From Pontibacter pamirensis (lineage in GTDB: Bacteria > Bacteroidota > Bacteroidia > Cytophagales > Hymenobacteraceae), in NCBI RefSeq assembly GCF_010015475.1, contig NZ_SSNI01000026.1:1-64000 (forward strand): 64,000 nt of DNA, written 5' to 3'. Both the position numbers and the translations under genes were made by a program. Numbering within the stretch: the stretch's first letter is position 1; every line of letters starts with the position of its first letter. Below, one piece after another: positions 1 to 7,449 of the stretch. Below the pieces are notes generated by a model. The model saw only the letters and a list, made by a program, of their open reading frames with translations, had not been told where the DNA came from and searched no databases.

Positions 1-182
1 TCTACATTGAGCGGCTTTGGCGGACGCTGAAGCGGGACTATGTTTACCTGAACCCGGCAAAGGATGGATGGGAGCTGTATCAGGGGGTGAAGAGCTTCTT
101 CAGTTTCTACAACCATGAGAAGCACCACCAGGGAATCTGCAGGTGTATTCCAGTTGAGGTTTATGAGCAAGAAGCTGCCTGA
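1..182 (+). pseudogene. IS3-family transposase OrfB, C-terminal end (cut by window edge)
   Basis: Reading frame 3 is open from base 3 to a TGA at 180-182 and gives about 59 residues beginning YIERLWRTLKRDYVYL and containing FFSFYNHEKHHQGI. This is the end of the rve/DDE integrase domain of IS3 OrfB, including the region just after the catalytic Glu (the E of IERLWR). The N-terminal part lies outside the window, so it cannot be told whether the element is intact. It resembles the IS407 subgroup, as does the isolated OrfA at 24900-25172, and may belong to the same element type. The downstream gene fragment at 265-336 begins about 70 bases later, which puts the IS right end near 250. Confidence 0.75.
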
Positions 183-264
183 ATGGGACAGTGTACAAGT
201 AAAGAATCAACTTAGAAACAGCACAGTGTGGTCCTGCAAAGAGTGAGTACTATAGGCCTCCTAT

Positions 265-336
265 ATGAAAGAACACCTAAGCCCTGAAGACTATCATCTG
301 TGGCTAAATATGGGGGATTACAGTTATTACCGTTAG
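265..336 (+). pseudogene. 3' remnant of a paralogue of the 99-aa membrane protein at 28801
   Basis: Frame 265-336 reads MKEHLSPEDYHLWLN and ends YYR-stop. The prophage protein at 28801-29100 has MREHLSPEEYELWLN at the same distance from its own C-terminus, so 13 of 15 residues are similar or identical. The in-frame residues just upstream (A-S-Y) also match A-A-Y before a stop at 253-255, marking where the copy was cut, apparently by the IS3 element to the left. In both places a lipoprotein gene follows directly downstream. The fragment has no start of its own and is not expected to be expressed. The homology is seen directly; the role is unknown. Confidence 0.6.
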
Positions 337-400
337 AGCCTCTAACAGTAAGAAGTTTTGTAAATATATTTTTATCTATACAGCCCCTATCACACAAATC

Positions 401-853
401 ATGAGAAAGCTACTCTTATTGCCGGTCCTGTTCTTCTTGATACTCACCTCCTGTAAAGAAGATGATGGGGATCCGGCACCGAGTAACACCGTAAACGACC
501 AGATAAAGGGTACATGGGTTACCACTAACCAAAGCTATAAGTACTATGATGCATCCGGCCAGGAGGTGTATGAGGAACGAGACGACACTAATACGGTCTT
601 CAGCTTTGACGGATCAAAGGTAACCTCAACCTATGATACTGGAGGCGGTATGTCCGGCACCTACACTATTACTCAAAATGATGGCAAGAGCTTCATCAAT
701 TTGACAGAGGACAGCCAAACCAAGCAAATGGAGATACTATCCATTGGTAGCTCAGCGATGATATGGACTAGTGAGGAAGACAATGCACAGTACTTTGATA
801 ACGGGCTGAAGACTGCAGACCATGCCGTGATTACCATTGACTTCAAGAAATAG
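401..853 (+). CDS. Putative lipoprotein, lipocalin-like beta-rich domain
   Basis: 150 aa. The N-terminus MRKLLLLPVLFFLILTSCKEDD is a type II signal peptide with lipobox LTSC (Cys18), followed by an acidic linker, so the protein should be acylated and exported. The remainder is beta-strand prone, with IKGTWVTTNQSYKYYD at the start of the mature domain, typical of small lipocalin-like lipoproteins of Bacteroidota. The start is the only ATG before the signal peptide. It stands alone, preceded by the truncated gene at 265-336 and followed by an IS256 remnant on the opposite strand. The specific ligand or role cannot be read from the sequence. Confidence 0.7.
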   Translation: MRKLLLLPVLFFLILTSCKEDDGDPAPSNTVNDQIKGTWVTTNQSYKYYDASGQEVYEERDDTNTVFSFDGSKVTSTYDTGGGMSGTYTITQNDGKSFINLTEDSQTKQMEILSIGSSAMIWTSEEDNAQYFDNGLKTADHAVITIDFKK

Positions 854-868
854 TAAGAAATCATCTTA

Positions 869-1117
869 CTATTTTAACCAATATCCTGTGATTGCGCCAA
901 TAATCACTTGGGGGGAATATAGTTTAAACTGTGTCATCTTTCCCCCTTTTGTAAAGTTTCGCTTCAAGTCCAGTTGCATTCTTTCCCCGAACCAGATGGC
1001 GAGCTGCTGGGCTGTCTGGCTCCAGTTCCTCAGCGGCATGACCCACTTCTCGCTGATGTTCTGTTGGGCCAGATAAATCAGTTTCAGCAGGGCCATATCC
1101 GAGGGGAAAGCCCCCAT
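869..1117 (-). pseudogene. IS256-family transposase, C-terminal remnant
   Basis: The minus-strand frame contains GAFPSDMALLKLIYLA followed by QQNISEKWVMPLRNWSQTA. This is the conserved C-terminal signature of IS256/Mutator-type transposases (F-P-x-D-x-A-x-x-K-L-x-Y-L-A ... KKW-x-MPIRNW). Only the last 80 or so residues survive; the DDE core is absent. The 5' side is cut near 1117, next to a short inverted-repeat element at 1126-1237. It is a dead fragment. Confidence 0.75.
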
Positions 1118-1125
1118 AGCCGTTA

Positions 1126-1237
1126 GGCTAAGGGGGCCTATGTGAAGTTCTCAAGCTGTTGGTTTCCTTTTTAAGAGTTTTGCAGTAGAAACTACTTTAC
1201 CTGTTATTTTCTACTATGGTACCATTCCCCCTTAGCC
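1126..1237. repeat. Short element bounded by an 11-bp inverted repeat
   Basis: GGCTAAGGGGG at 1126-1136 is perfectly complemented by CCCCCTTAGCC at 1227-1237. The 90 bp in between have no open frame. It sits exactly between the cut end of the IS256 remnant and the start of the IS4 remnant. It could be a solo MITE or the joined terminal repeats of neighbouring elements. No target duplication was found. Confidence 0.35.
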
Positions 1238-1266
1238 GCGTAAAAACCAGTCATGCCTAAGACAGC

Positions 1267-1793
1267 TTGAGCCACTTCTTTGATGCCAATACCCTGGAGA
1301 AAAGAGCCAGAGATACGGGCTTTATCAAGCGCACCAGCAAACTGGGCGCTTTAGACTTCCTGCGGCTCTGCCTTTTGGGCACCTACAAGGCCTGCTCTAA
1401 AAGCCTCACTCAGCTTTGCACGCTGCTGCAGGAAAAAGCAGGGTGTGTTTAAGCAAGTAGTCGCTGGATGCACGCTTCTGCCCCGGTGCAGCGGCTTTCC
1501 TGAAAGCGTGCATCGCCCAGCTGCTTGATTTGCAACTGGGCTGGAACAGGAGCTCCCTTACTAGAATGGCCGCTAAGTTCAGCCGGGTGCGCCTGGCCGA
1601 CAGCACCACCATCACACTGCCCGAGCAGCTTGCCGCTCATTACAGAGGTTCAGGAGGCTCGGCCTCCGGCGCTGCCATCAAGCTCTTTTATGAGTACGAC
1701 TGCCAGTGCGGCGCGCTGCTCTCCCTGCAGGTAGCGCAGGGTGTAAAGGCATACCAGCGTTTTAACAGTGCCTTGGGCATAGGAGCAAGTGAG
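1267..1793 (+). pseudogene. IS4-family transposase, 5' part, frameshifted and with an amber codon
   Basis: The first frame (from TTG 1267) reads FFDANTLEKRARDTGFIKR then LGALDFLRLCLLGT and ends near QLCTLLQEKAG. A frame shift near 1445 brings in AK-stop-SLDARFCPGAAAFLK and then LQLGWNRSSLTRMAAKFSRV followed by LADSTTITLP. The stop is a TAG where an OrfB-like Q would be expected. D-S-T-T-I-T-L is the first DDE aspartate region of IS4. Reading continues to GIGASEL, where the IS5-like element starts; the frame resumes after that element at 2792. The gene is inactive for at least three reasons: frameshift, nonsense codon and insertion. Confidence 0.75.
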
Positions 1794-1797
1794 TTAA

Positions 1798-2787
1798 GTA
1801 TAATAGATAATATTACGATAAATCTTATATGAGACATTGAAAGAACAAAAGCGGCGTCAGAAAGGCTTATAGAGTATGCAAAGTCTCTATAGTAACCGAT
1901 CTAACCACCGCTTCATGCTCAGCTTAACGTCTTTGACAGAGGCGGAGTTTTCTTTGTTGTTGCTTCACTTTGATGCGCTCTGGCAGGAGTATCATCGGTG
2001 CTTCGACTTGGTTGGCAAAAGCCGCCGCATTGAGAAGTTCTCCGAGCACAGTTCCATGAGCCTGAAGGGGAGCCCAGATAAGCTTTTCTTCCTTTTGATG
2101 TACCTGAAGCAAAATCCCACCCAGGAGTATCAGGCATTCGCCTTCTCGATGAGCCAGGGCAAAGTGAGCCAGTGGCTAAAGGTGCTTCTGCCGCTTGTGG
2201 AGCGGGCCTTGGAGCGGATAAAGCTCCTGCCGGCCCGTACGGCAGAGCGGCTCTGCCTGCGCCTGCTGGCAGGGCAGGTGCTGTACATGGATGCCACCGA
2301 ACGCGCTATACCGCGTTCAGCGGACTATGAGCGGCAAAGGCACGAGTACAGCGGCAAGAAATGCGCCCACACGGTCAAGAACCTGCTCCTCAGCGATGAA
2401 GGCGGCAGGGTGCTCTACCTGAGCGCCACAGTGGAGGGGAGCCTGCGCGACAAAGCGCTGGCCGATGAGGCCGGGTTGGTCTTCCGCCCCGGGCAAGGCC
2501 TGCTGCTGGACCTGGGCTTTATGGGCTACCAGCCGGAGGGGGCACAGGTTTGCCTGCCCGTCAAGAAGGCACGCAACAGGGAACTCACCGACTACGACAA
2601 ACTCTACAACCGCTTGCTGGCAAGCCTGCGAGTAAAGGTCGAGCACGTGGTGGCGGGCGTGAAAAGGGTGAGAATTGCCAAAGAAAAGGTAAGGCTCCAC
2701 GGTGAGCAAGTGAGAGACAAGGTAATCTCTATTGCCTGTGGACTCCATAACCTGAGAAATGACTATAGAAATTTATCATAATAAGCT
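1798..2787 (+). mobile_element. IS5-like insertion sequence inside an IS4 transposase, with TTAA duplication
   Basis: The element is about 990 bp and carries one transposase gene. TTAA occurs directly before it (1794-1797) and after it (2788-2791). Removing the element plus one TTAA restores the IS4 frame as ASEL-MVLDFYQMDFL, which is strong internal evidence for the boundaries. Related terminal sequences (ATTACGATAAATC on the left, GAAATTTATCATAAT on the right) lie inside the ends. The element looks complete and could still be mobile. Confidence 0.7.
1876..2781 (+). CDS. IS5-family (DDE_Tnp_4-type) transposase
   Basis: 301 aa, full length. The N-terminal half is a helical DNA-binding region (DKLFFLLMYLKQNPTQEYQA). 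The catalytic DDE set can be placed at LYMDATERAIPR (first Asp), LLLDLGFMGYQ (second Asp) and VKVEHVVAGVKR (Glu), as in HARBI1/IS5 enzymes that cut and paste DNA. It terminates with TAA at 2779-2781, inside the right end of the element. The start ATG at 1876 lies about 80 bp inside the left end. Unlike most IS genes in this window it has no frameshift or stop. Confidence 0.85.
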   Translation: MQSLYSNRSNHRFMLSLTSLTEAEFSLLLLHFDALWQEYHRCFDLVGKSRRIEKFSEHSSMSLKGSPDKLFFLLMYLKQNPTQEYQAFAFSMSQGKVSQWLKVLLPLVERALERIKLLPARTAERLCLRLLAGQVLYMDATERAIPRSADYERQRHEYSGKKCAHTVKNLLLSDEGGRVLYLSATVEGSLRDKALADEAGLVFRPGQGLLLDLGFMGYQPEGAQVCLPVKKARNRELTDYDKLYNRLLASLRVKVEHVVAGVKRVRIAKEKVRLHGEQVRDKVISIACGLHNLRNDYRNLS

Positions 2788-2791
2788 TTAA

Positions 2792-2965
2792 TGGTTCTGG
2801 ACTTTTACCAGATGGACTTCCTCTGCAAGGTGCATCAGGCAAAAGCTTTCTTTATCTCCCGCCTGCGTAGCGGGATCTGTCTTTTCAACAGGGTTAGCAG
2901 CTTTGCTTCCATAAGCTAGTCAAGCGTTTTCCGCCGCACTTCCAGTTCATTAGGTGACAGAACAC
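2792..2965 (+). pseudogene. IS4-family transposase, 3' remnant beyond the IS5 insertion
   Basis: Directly after the right TTAA the frame reads MVLDFYQMDFLCKVHQ then AKAFFISRLRSGICLFN. This matches the IS4 segment around the second catalytic Asp (LDLGYF...) and the QKAFFLSRLKS motif. After about 2890 stops and frame changes accumulate and homology fades. The YREK region with the catalytic Glu is not present. Confidence 0.6.
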
Positions 2966-3335
2966 CGGAGGAGTGGATGCAAAACAATATAGCAGAACCT
3001 GAATTCTATACTTTTCACATGTTCTAAAAATGGGAGGAGCTCAAGACTCAAGCTTTATAAAAGGAAAGGCTGCCCAATAAAAGGGAAGTCTTTCTATATT
3101 GTCAATAATTGCACTTTACATATAAATTATATAGTGCAACAACCTCTGATAACATTAGCAGGAGTGTCGGTTCTGTGCTTCTGGCTACGCCTACCCTCTT
3201 TCTTGATGGCTTCCACAGGGTAGAATAATAATTAATAAAATAATATATATTGAATATCTGGTTCTTCATCCTATCTTCATGTTCCTGTCAGATATTTGGA
3301 AGGTAAATATAAACAAACACTTAAATATCTCTCCT
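2966..3335. other. Non-coding stretch before the lipoprotein pair
   Basis: No supportable gene. The right half (3225-3260) is very AT-rich and probably holds the promoter of the lipoprotein gene at 3336. A frame open from 3279 merely extends that lipoprotein by 19 residues without a signal peptide and was not chosen. Confidence 0.4.
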
Positions 3336-4025
3336 ATGAAAACTTCATCCTTATTACTAATTGCTTCCCTGTCACTTGGCATGCTTGCCTGCGGGGAGGA
3401 AGAGACCGCAGCGCCGCAGCCGCAGGTTGGCCTCAGCTTTAGCACCGTTACAGCAGCAGCCCCCGTGAACGGAAGGATAGCATCCACCAATAGCCTGTCC
3501 TTCAGCTCCGGCACCATCACTCTGAGTGAGATTCAGTTCGAGGCAGAGGGCGACGCTGACTCCCTGGAGGTGGAATTTGAGCTGGAGCAGGACGTGCAGA
3601 TAGATTTTGCCACCGGCGCCACCACTCCTGACATCAGTGCCGTTGCTTTCCGCCCGGGAACCTATGAGGAGATAGAGGTGGAGATGGAGCTTCAGGATAA
3701 AGGCAGCCAGCCCGCCATTGTGCTAAACGGAACATTCACTGACGCGCTGGGGCAGGCCCACCCGGTTCGCTTCGAGTTCAATTCATCTGAGAGCTTTGAG
3801 GTGGAGAGAGAGGGCACTGTCACCTTTGAAGAGGGGCAGAGCGTGGTGGCCCAGGTGACATTTAACCCCGTTGCCTGGTTTGCCGGTGTCTCCTCAGAAG
3901 AGCTCTTAACGGCAACAAAGAACGAGCAGGGTGTTATTGTCATCAGCTCGACCCACAACACCGATATCTTTGAGGAGGTGGCCGATGGCCTAGACCTGGC
4001 AACGGAGGTGGAAATAGAGGATTAA
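3336..4025 (+). CDS. Putative lipoprotein, first of a paralogous pair
   Basis: 229 aa. The ATG at 3336 was preferred to one at 3279 because it places a signal peptide (MKTSSLLLIASLSLGMLAC) with lipobox MLAC at the N-terminus. The mature part is acidic and beta-rich, with segments LSEIQFEAEGDADSLEVEFE, FRPGTYEEIEVEME and a late EELLTATKN. The layout (exposed strand, P-x-x-Y-E-x-I/V, then a Leu-Leu-rich helix) recurs in the next gene, so the two are divergent paralogues; it resembles the beta-sandwich DUF4382-type lipoproteins of Bacteroidota, but that is inference. It lies 38 nt upstream of its paralogue, probably as an operon closed by the hairpin at 4801. Confidence 0.7.
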   Translation: MKTSSLLLIASLSLGMLACGEEETAAPQPQVGLSFSTVTAAAPVNGRIASTNSLSFSSGTITLSEIQFEAEGDADSLEVEFELEQDVQIDFATGATTPDISAVAFRPGTYEEIEVEMELQDKGSQPAIVLNGTFTDALGQAHPVRFEFNSSESFEVEREGTVTFEEGQSVVAQVTFNPVAWFAGVSSEELLTATKNEQGVIVISSTHNTDIFEEVADGLDLATEVEIED

Positions 4026-4063
4026 TCCAGCAGTCATATTCTTAACCTACATTTGTAAATTTC

Positions 4064-4783
4064 ATGAAATTAAATTCTCCCGTTAAGCATTCCGCCATTT
4101 TAGTGGCAGGTTTACTTCTTCTCTCTTCCTGTGAGACAGAAGAGGTAGAGCGCACCAGCGCAAACGTCGCTGTTGAGGCAACTGCCTCCCCTCTTACTGC
4201 CGCTGAAAGCCAGCAGGGTCGGATTGTACTGACAGACTTTCGGATAAATATAAAGGAGGTGGAGTTTGAGTTTGACAAAGCCGACGCCAGGTCTGCCACA
4301 GACGTTGCCGTCAAAGACGTCAAACTTAAAGGCCCCTTTGAGCTTGACCTGCTTAGCCCAAACGGCTCGCTGAGTGCGATAGCCGCGACTGTGGTGTTGC
4401 CCAATGCCGTTTATGAGCAGGTGGGATTCAAGACCCACAAGGGCACCAGCGGCGTCATGCTCGACAAAGCCGTGCTGATGGCCGGCACGCTAGACGGTGT
4501 ACCATTTGAGTTCTGGCATGACATGGACGAGGAGTTTGACGTGGATTTCGAAGATGCCAACCAGGACCTGGTTGTGGACGGCCATGACCAGGCGCTGACC
4601 ATAGACTACAAGATAAGCACCCTCCTGAGTGCCGCATCAGGAGTTGACCTGACTGCGGCCAGGGACGGCAACGGTGACGGCAAGATAGAGATCAGCCCGA
4701 AGGATGCGGACGGTAACCAGGAACTGGCAAAGGACCTGAGGGACAGCCTACGCAGCGCCATCAAGCTGATGGATGATAAATAG
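4064..4783 (+). CDS. Putative lipoprotein with two EF-hand-like loops, second of the pair
   Basis: 239 aa. Signal peptide with lipobox LSSC (Cys23). Beta-rich, sharing the pattern LPNAVYEQVGFKTHKG and DYKISTLLSAASGVDL with its upstream paralogue. It also carries DANQDLVVDGHD (around residue 165) and DGNGDGKIEISPKD (around 204). Both look like D-x-N/D-x-D-G calcium-binding loops of EF-hand or dockerin type, absent from the partner. Surface-exposed calcium binding is a reasonable inference; a ligand or enzyme activity is not visible. Confidence 0.7.
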   Translation: MKLNSPVKHSAILVAGLLLLSSCETEEVERTSANVAVEATASPLTAAESQQGRIVLTDFRINIKEVEFEFDKADARSATDVAVKDVKLKGPFELDLLSPNGSLSAIAATVVLPNAVYEQVGFKTHKGTSGVMLDKAVLMAGTLDGVPFEFWHDMDEEFDVDFEDANQDLVVDGHDQALTIDYKISTLLSAASGVDLTAARDGNGDGKIEISPKDADGNQELAKDLRDSLRSAIKLMDDK

Positions 4784-4800
4784 ATAAAACAGAGCTATGA

Positions 4801-4840
4801 GTAAGGAAGGCTCCTCGGGATGAGGAGCCTTCCTTACTTT
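4801..4840 (+). terminator. Intrinsic terminator of the lipoprotein pair
   Basis: A perfect 16-bp stem, 4801-4816 with 4822-4837 (GTAAGGAAGGCTCCTC), around the loop GGGAT, followed by TTT. It lies 17 nt after the TAG of the second lipoprotein. Confidence 0.85.
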
Positions 4841-5509
4841 ATAATACTCAGAAGCTGCGCCGCTAACGGCTATGGTATGCAGTAAAAAGAAAAGGGTAGC
4901 CACCGACTACCCTATCATCCTGATAAAAACCAAACGTGAACTAGTGACTTTGATTCAAAGCCATTAGCCATGCACAAAGGTGCTAGCCCTGCTTTGTATT
5001 TAGCAAAATAATTCAACTATATTTTAACTATGCTACAAATTACCCAATATAATTCAATTTAATGCATTAAAAACAAAGTATTGGCATCAGTCATTTGTAG
5101 AAGGAGCATGTTATACGCAACAGGCAGGAAAATGAGCTCAATGCACCTAGGGAGGCGCAAGGTGTATGAAGTGTGCAACCTGAAGAAAAGTGTACTGAAA
5201 TGATGCGTTTGCGGCATGCTATATACGGGCCGCATAAGGCTTCTTGTGCGTGAACTAATAACTGAAATCACGTTGGGTTTATCTGAATATTTATATTATT
5301 GCATGCGCTTTATGTACAAAATACCAGTTATGGAAATGATTTGTTATAACTTGTTTCAATTTGAAGAAGTAGGGAGGGCCGCCCTTATATTCTTAAGACT
5401 TGGATTTATCTGATATGAGCGAACTAACCACAGTAGTTCAGTAGCATGCTGTTTCAAGGATTAAGGTAAAAAAGTATCAACTTTTTTCAGGAAGAGGCAA
5501 ATACACCTA
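4841..5509. other. Non-coding, AT-rich stretch with a minus-strand hairpin
   Basis: No convincing gene; the short frames lack family features. GGGTAG (4894-4899) and CTACCC (4907-4912) form a hairpin that on the minus strand is followed by a T-rich run, a possible terminator for leftward transcription from the response regulator side. The right end merges into an IS3 remnant. Confidence 0.35.
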
Positions 5510-5589
5510 AGGCTTCTACAACCGAAAAAGGAGGCATTCAGCACCTGGCTATTTAACTCCATGCCAGTATGATTTGGCCACCAACTAAT
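5510..5589 (+). pseudogene. IS3-family OrfB C-terminal remnant
   Basis: The frame GFYNRKRRHSAPGYLTPCQY then DLATN-stop matches the end of the OrfB fragment at 11764-11963 (SFYNRKRRHSALGYLTPCQY). Only about 26 codons remain and a stop (TAA) immediately precedes them. It is a third trace of the IS3-B type element in this window. Confidence 0.7.
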
Positions 5590-5613
5590 ATGCTGTAAAG
5601 GAATGACACACAA

Positions 5614-6009
5614 TTAAAAATACTTTTTTACTAAGGATACATAATCCATGGTTGTAAAGGGTTTATATATGTGGTCGGTAATATCAACGTAAGTCTTTAT
5701 TTTTACCAAATCGTAGAAGCTGGCTGAGGAAGTCAACCCAAATATATGCTTTGCTTTGTATTTTGGTTCTAGGTTTTTATAGATTTCTAAAAACTCAAAC
5801 CCATTCATTTCCGGCATTTGAATATCCAGTAAAATAAGGTCTAGCGGTAAAGTGATATTTTCAATCTGATGGAAATAATCCAAGGCATCCTGGCCACTGG
5901 TAACCGCATCAACGTGCGTACTTACATTGGCATTCAGGATGTTGCGCTTATTTACAAGATTAGTAGTCTCGTCATCATCTATTAATAATACGCGGTGCAA
6001 TAATTCCAT
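5614..6009 (-). CDS. Single-domain response regulator (CheY-like)
   Basis: 131 aa, receiver domain only. The acidic pocket is D11-D12-D13, the phospho-acceptor is D62 in LILLDIQMPEMNGFEFL, the switch Thr/Ser is in GLTSSAS, and the conserved Lys is in HIYKPF. With no output domain it must act by protein contact. It follows the CheB-type gene on the same strand with a gap of 79 nt, and the hybrid CheB-CheR-kinase gene is divergent, so the kinase at 7450 is its likely phosphodonor (inference). This sub-group is common next to PAS-type kinases in Bacteroidota. Confidence 0.9.
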   Translation of the reverse strand: MELLHRVLLIDDDETTNLVNKRNILNANVSTHVDAVTSGQDALDYFHQIENITLPLDLILLDIQMPEMNGFEFLEIYKNLEPKYKAKHIFGLTSSASFYDLVKIKTYVDITDHIYKPFTTMDYVSLVKKYF

Positions 6010-6088
6010 TTGGTCAACTTTATATGTTTAGAAAAAAAGACTATTGATAGAGGAGTACCCAAGATAGGCTTTTTAACCCGGGATATAA

Positions 6089-7096
6089 CTAAACAGATTT
6101 TTGAGAAGCGAATAAAACCTCTTTCATTTTATCTACGTGACCCTGAATGGCTTCCGCTTTTTCATGGTAACCTTTAGCCATTGTAGAAAGTCCTTTACGG
6201 GCGTGGTCGTTTTCCATCTTCATAAACAGGTTGCGCCGTTCTTCCATAATGCGCAAAGCTATCCAGAGTGTCGCCTCAAATACTTCATATTGTTTAATAA
6301 CCAAATCTTTTTCGGAGTAGGAATGGCCGATATGGCAGCGGTAGCGGTCCATTTTGGCCTGGCCTTCGCCACTGGCATCTATACCCCAAAGCCCGCCGCC
6401 GCAATCGGGGCAGGCATAAATACTTTTCTCCCCCAATTGTTTCACGTTGTCATAATCCACCACTACCCGTTCCGCAATTTCCGATTCTATTATAACATCC
6501 GGGGGCGCTGGAATTTCTTCGGGGCTGGTTTGGGTAATGCCTAAAATTACCTCTCCCATACTGGCCAGGGAAATGCAGTAATTCACTTCCATATTATTCA
6601 GTACCGACAAGGGCATATCCGGGTACTCGGCTTCGTTAGGGTCCTGCACCATACACGTGCCGCCGCTTCTTTTAATAGCCAGCATACCGGTGGTACCGTC
6701 ATCGAGCAAACCGGTTAAGACTACCCCAATGGCCCGGTTACTGTACGCCGCTGCCGCCGAACGAAACAACACGTCTATGGATGGCCGCCACCGGTTTTCT
6801 TCCGGACCATGACCCAGAACGATAGTCTCTTTTTTTACCAGTAAGTGAAGGTTAGGCGATGCGACATAGATATGGCCTTTTTTTATGGGTGCGCCATCAG
6901 TAGCTACTTCACAAGGTAAAGTGGTACGCTGTTTTAAATTATGCACTAAAAAATCACCGATACTGGTGTGGGATAAATGCATGACAATAAAAATTGCGGC
7001 GTCCAAATCGGGCTGCAATTGTGCGACAAATTCAGATAGTGCATTCAGGCCCCCTGCCGAAGCACCTACCACAATAACAAATTCAGGCTTATCCAT
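6089..7096 (-). CDS. cheB: CheB-type methylesterase without receiver, with C-terminal zinc-ribbon-like tail
   Basis: 335 aa. The CheB methylesterase/deamidase fold occupies residues 1-190, with catalytic triad candidates S13 (GASAGG), H40 (VMHLSH) and D133 (LTGLLDDGTTG). The N-terminal receiver of classical CheB is missing. The C-terminal third contains ACPDCGGGLWG and RCHIGHSYS, a Cys/His set suited to bind zinc, then a helical tail; this arrangement is seen in stand-alone CheB proteins of non-chemotactic clusters. No MCP, CheA or CheW is nearby, so its substrate is uncertain. It is probably co-transcribed with the downstream response regulator. Confidence 0.85.
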   Translation of the reverse strand: MDKPEFVIVVGASAGGLNALSEFVAQLQPDLDAAIFIVMHLSHTSIGDFLVHNLKQRTTLPCEVATDGAPIKKGHIYVASPNLHLLVKKETIVLGHGPEENRWRPSIDVLFRSAAAAYSNRAIGVVLTGLLDDGTTGMLAIKRSGGTCMVQDPNEAEYPDMPLSVLNNMEVNYCISLASMGEVILGITQTSPEEIPAPPDVIIESEIAERVVVDYDNVKQLGEKSIYACPDCGGGLWGIDASGEGQAKMDRYRCHIGHSYSEKDLVIKQYEVFEATLWIALRIMEERRNLFMKMENDHARKGLSTMAKGYHEKAEAIQGHVDKMKEVLFASQKSV

Positions 7097-7449
7097 GTGA
7101 ATAGAGTCTATATACTATAAGGGAAACTATATACGCCAATACTTCAGTTCCGGCAAAAATGAACTAAATACTTATTTTACGCTTTTTGTTAACATAAGCA
7201 AAAATTACATTCTTTATAAATTTTTGAATATGTGGTTTAAAAGTGTCAGATTTTAAACTTATTACCAGCGGTTACTTTACATGGAGCAAAACAAAATCTG
7301 AGTCTAATTATAACTATTATATCCAGTACATTTACGTATAAGTACAGGCGATACAGGAGTATATTTTTACTGCTTTTGAATTAACTGCCAGTTCTTCCCC
7401 TTCAAGATACGTTTCTTGAATTTCCGGTTCACTCTTTTCAAAGAAAACA
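7097..7449. other. Divergent intergenic region between cheB and the hybrid kinase
   Basis: 353 bp, AT-rich, with no gene. It must hold both promoters. No clear palindromic operator was found by eye. Confidence 0.5.

Noticed and set aside
5216..5413. 65-aa open frame
   Set aside because: No signal peptide, domain or neighbour support; lies in AT-rich non-coding DNA with IS traces.
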